DNA of 64,000 nt, from assembly GCF_900187105.1 (NCBI RefSeq), contig NZ_LT906482.1, forward strand, positions 372,001 through 436,000, written 5' to 3'. The position numbers and the translations under genes were made by a program. The DNA comes from Eikenella corrodens. Lineage in GTDB: Bacteria > Pseudomonadota > Gammaproteobacteria > Burkholderiales > Neisseriaceae. Position 1 is the first letter of the stretch; every line of letters starts with the position of its first letter. Of this stretch, positions 63,901 through 64,000 are shown piece by piece. The notes under the pieces were generated by a model. The model searched no databases. It saw only the letters and a list, made by a program, of their open reading frames with translations, and was not told where the DNA came from.

Positions 63901-64000
63901 ATGAATCTAGGACACGTTTTCGCCCAAGGCGACATTGTATTGATTACCGTATTTCTGCTGCTGTTGCTGATGAGCGTCCTCACCTGGTGGATCATCATCA
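63901..64000 (+). CDS. exbB: ExbB/MotA-TolQ family protein, N-terminus (partial)
   Basis: The window ends in codon 34: MNLGHVFAQGDIVLITVFLLLLLMSVLTWWIII. The N-terminal helix and the GD-VLITVFLLLLLMSVLTW wording match ExbB of Neisseriaceae. ATG 63901 follows AGGAATATC and lies 51 nt after tonB, in the expected tonB-exbB-exbD order. Confidence 0.85.
   Translation, partial: MNLGHVFAQGDIVLITVFLLLLLMSVLTWWIII

Overview
The window reads as a chromosomal segment of an Eikenella species (Neisseriaceae), most likely E. corrodens or a close relative. The main evidence is the 12-mer AGGCTACCTGAA and its complement TTCAGGTAGCCT, present dozens of times. This is the DNA uptake sequence (DUS) dialect known as AG-eikDUS. 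Gene content is typical Neisseriaceae: lipid-modified azurin, rpsF-priB-rpsR-rplI, lolCD, relA next to glnD, and Correia-type 105-bp elements. Nearly all of it is core chromosome; I see no prophage, IS transposase, CRISPR array or plasmid gene.

Layout. 1-10.3 kb: the end of parC, a translationally coupled pilS-pilR two-component pair, rsmJ, several small membrane or exported proteins, and a 185-aa unknown gene preceded by what looks like a complete aromatic amino-acid attenuator, then a TgpA-like transglutaminase. 10.4-19.9 kb: a Correia element, a DUF333 lipoprotein, dnaX-ybaB, an olsB-olsA-like pair (ornithine lipid or related), kptA, rpmB-rpmG and lolC-lolD. 20-22.6 kb: an accessory patch (LRR-like, Sel1-repeat and CPCC-domain genes) that carries Neisseria-dialect DUS (AGGCCGTCTGAA) rather than the host dialect. 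22.7-35 kb: hemC, a hemerythrin-like gene, folD, tRNA-Pro/Arg/His, the rpsF operon, miaA, nadK, hflX, argG and psd. 35-49.9 kb: azurin, apt, relA, glnD, an AAA ATPase, a Nudix fusion protein, hemW, uspA, tcdA and trpS. 50-57.6 kb: a TetR regulator divergent from a four-gene HlyD / RbbA-like ABC / ABC permease / NodT outer-membrane efflux set. 57.7-60.7 kb: a copper module (cueR, MerR-type promoter, copZ, copA) with a second foreign DUS dialect at its end. 60.7-64 kb: a possible SUKH-like gene, two related exported proteins, tonB with a glycine-rich spacer, and the start of exbB.

DUS copies do several jobs here. Many lie as inverted pairs just after stop codons and form terminator-like hairpins. 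Others sit inside genes, where they encode recurrent short peptides (RLPE, GYLK, FQVA, SGSL) in flexible linkers, as in DnaX tau and the RbbA-like ATPase. Three intact and two decayed Correia-like elements, and a separate 36-nt repeat that extends a DUS, are also present.

The best candidate for something undescribed is the leader region at 7453-7628. It has a promoter, a Phe/Tyr/Trp-rich 25-codon leader ORF that may be leaderless, four mutually exclusive RNA segments and a U-tract terminator, all in front of a gene I do not recognise. Functional calls rest on motif recognition by eye; no database search was run.
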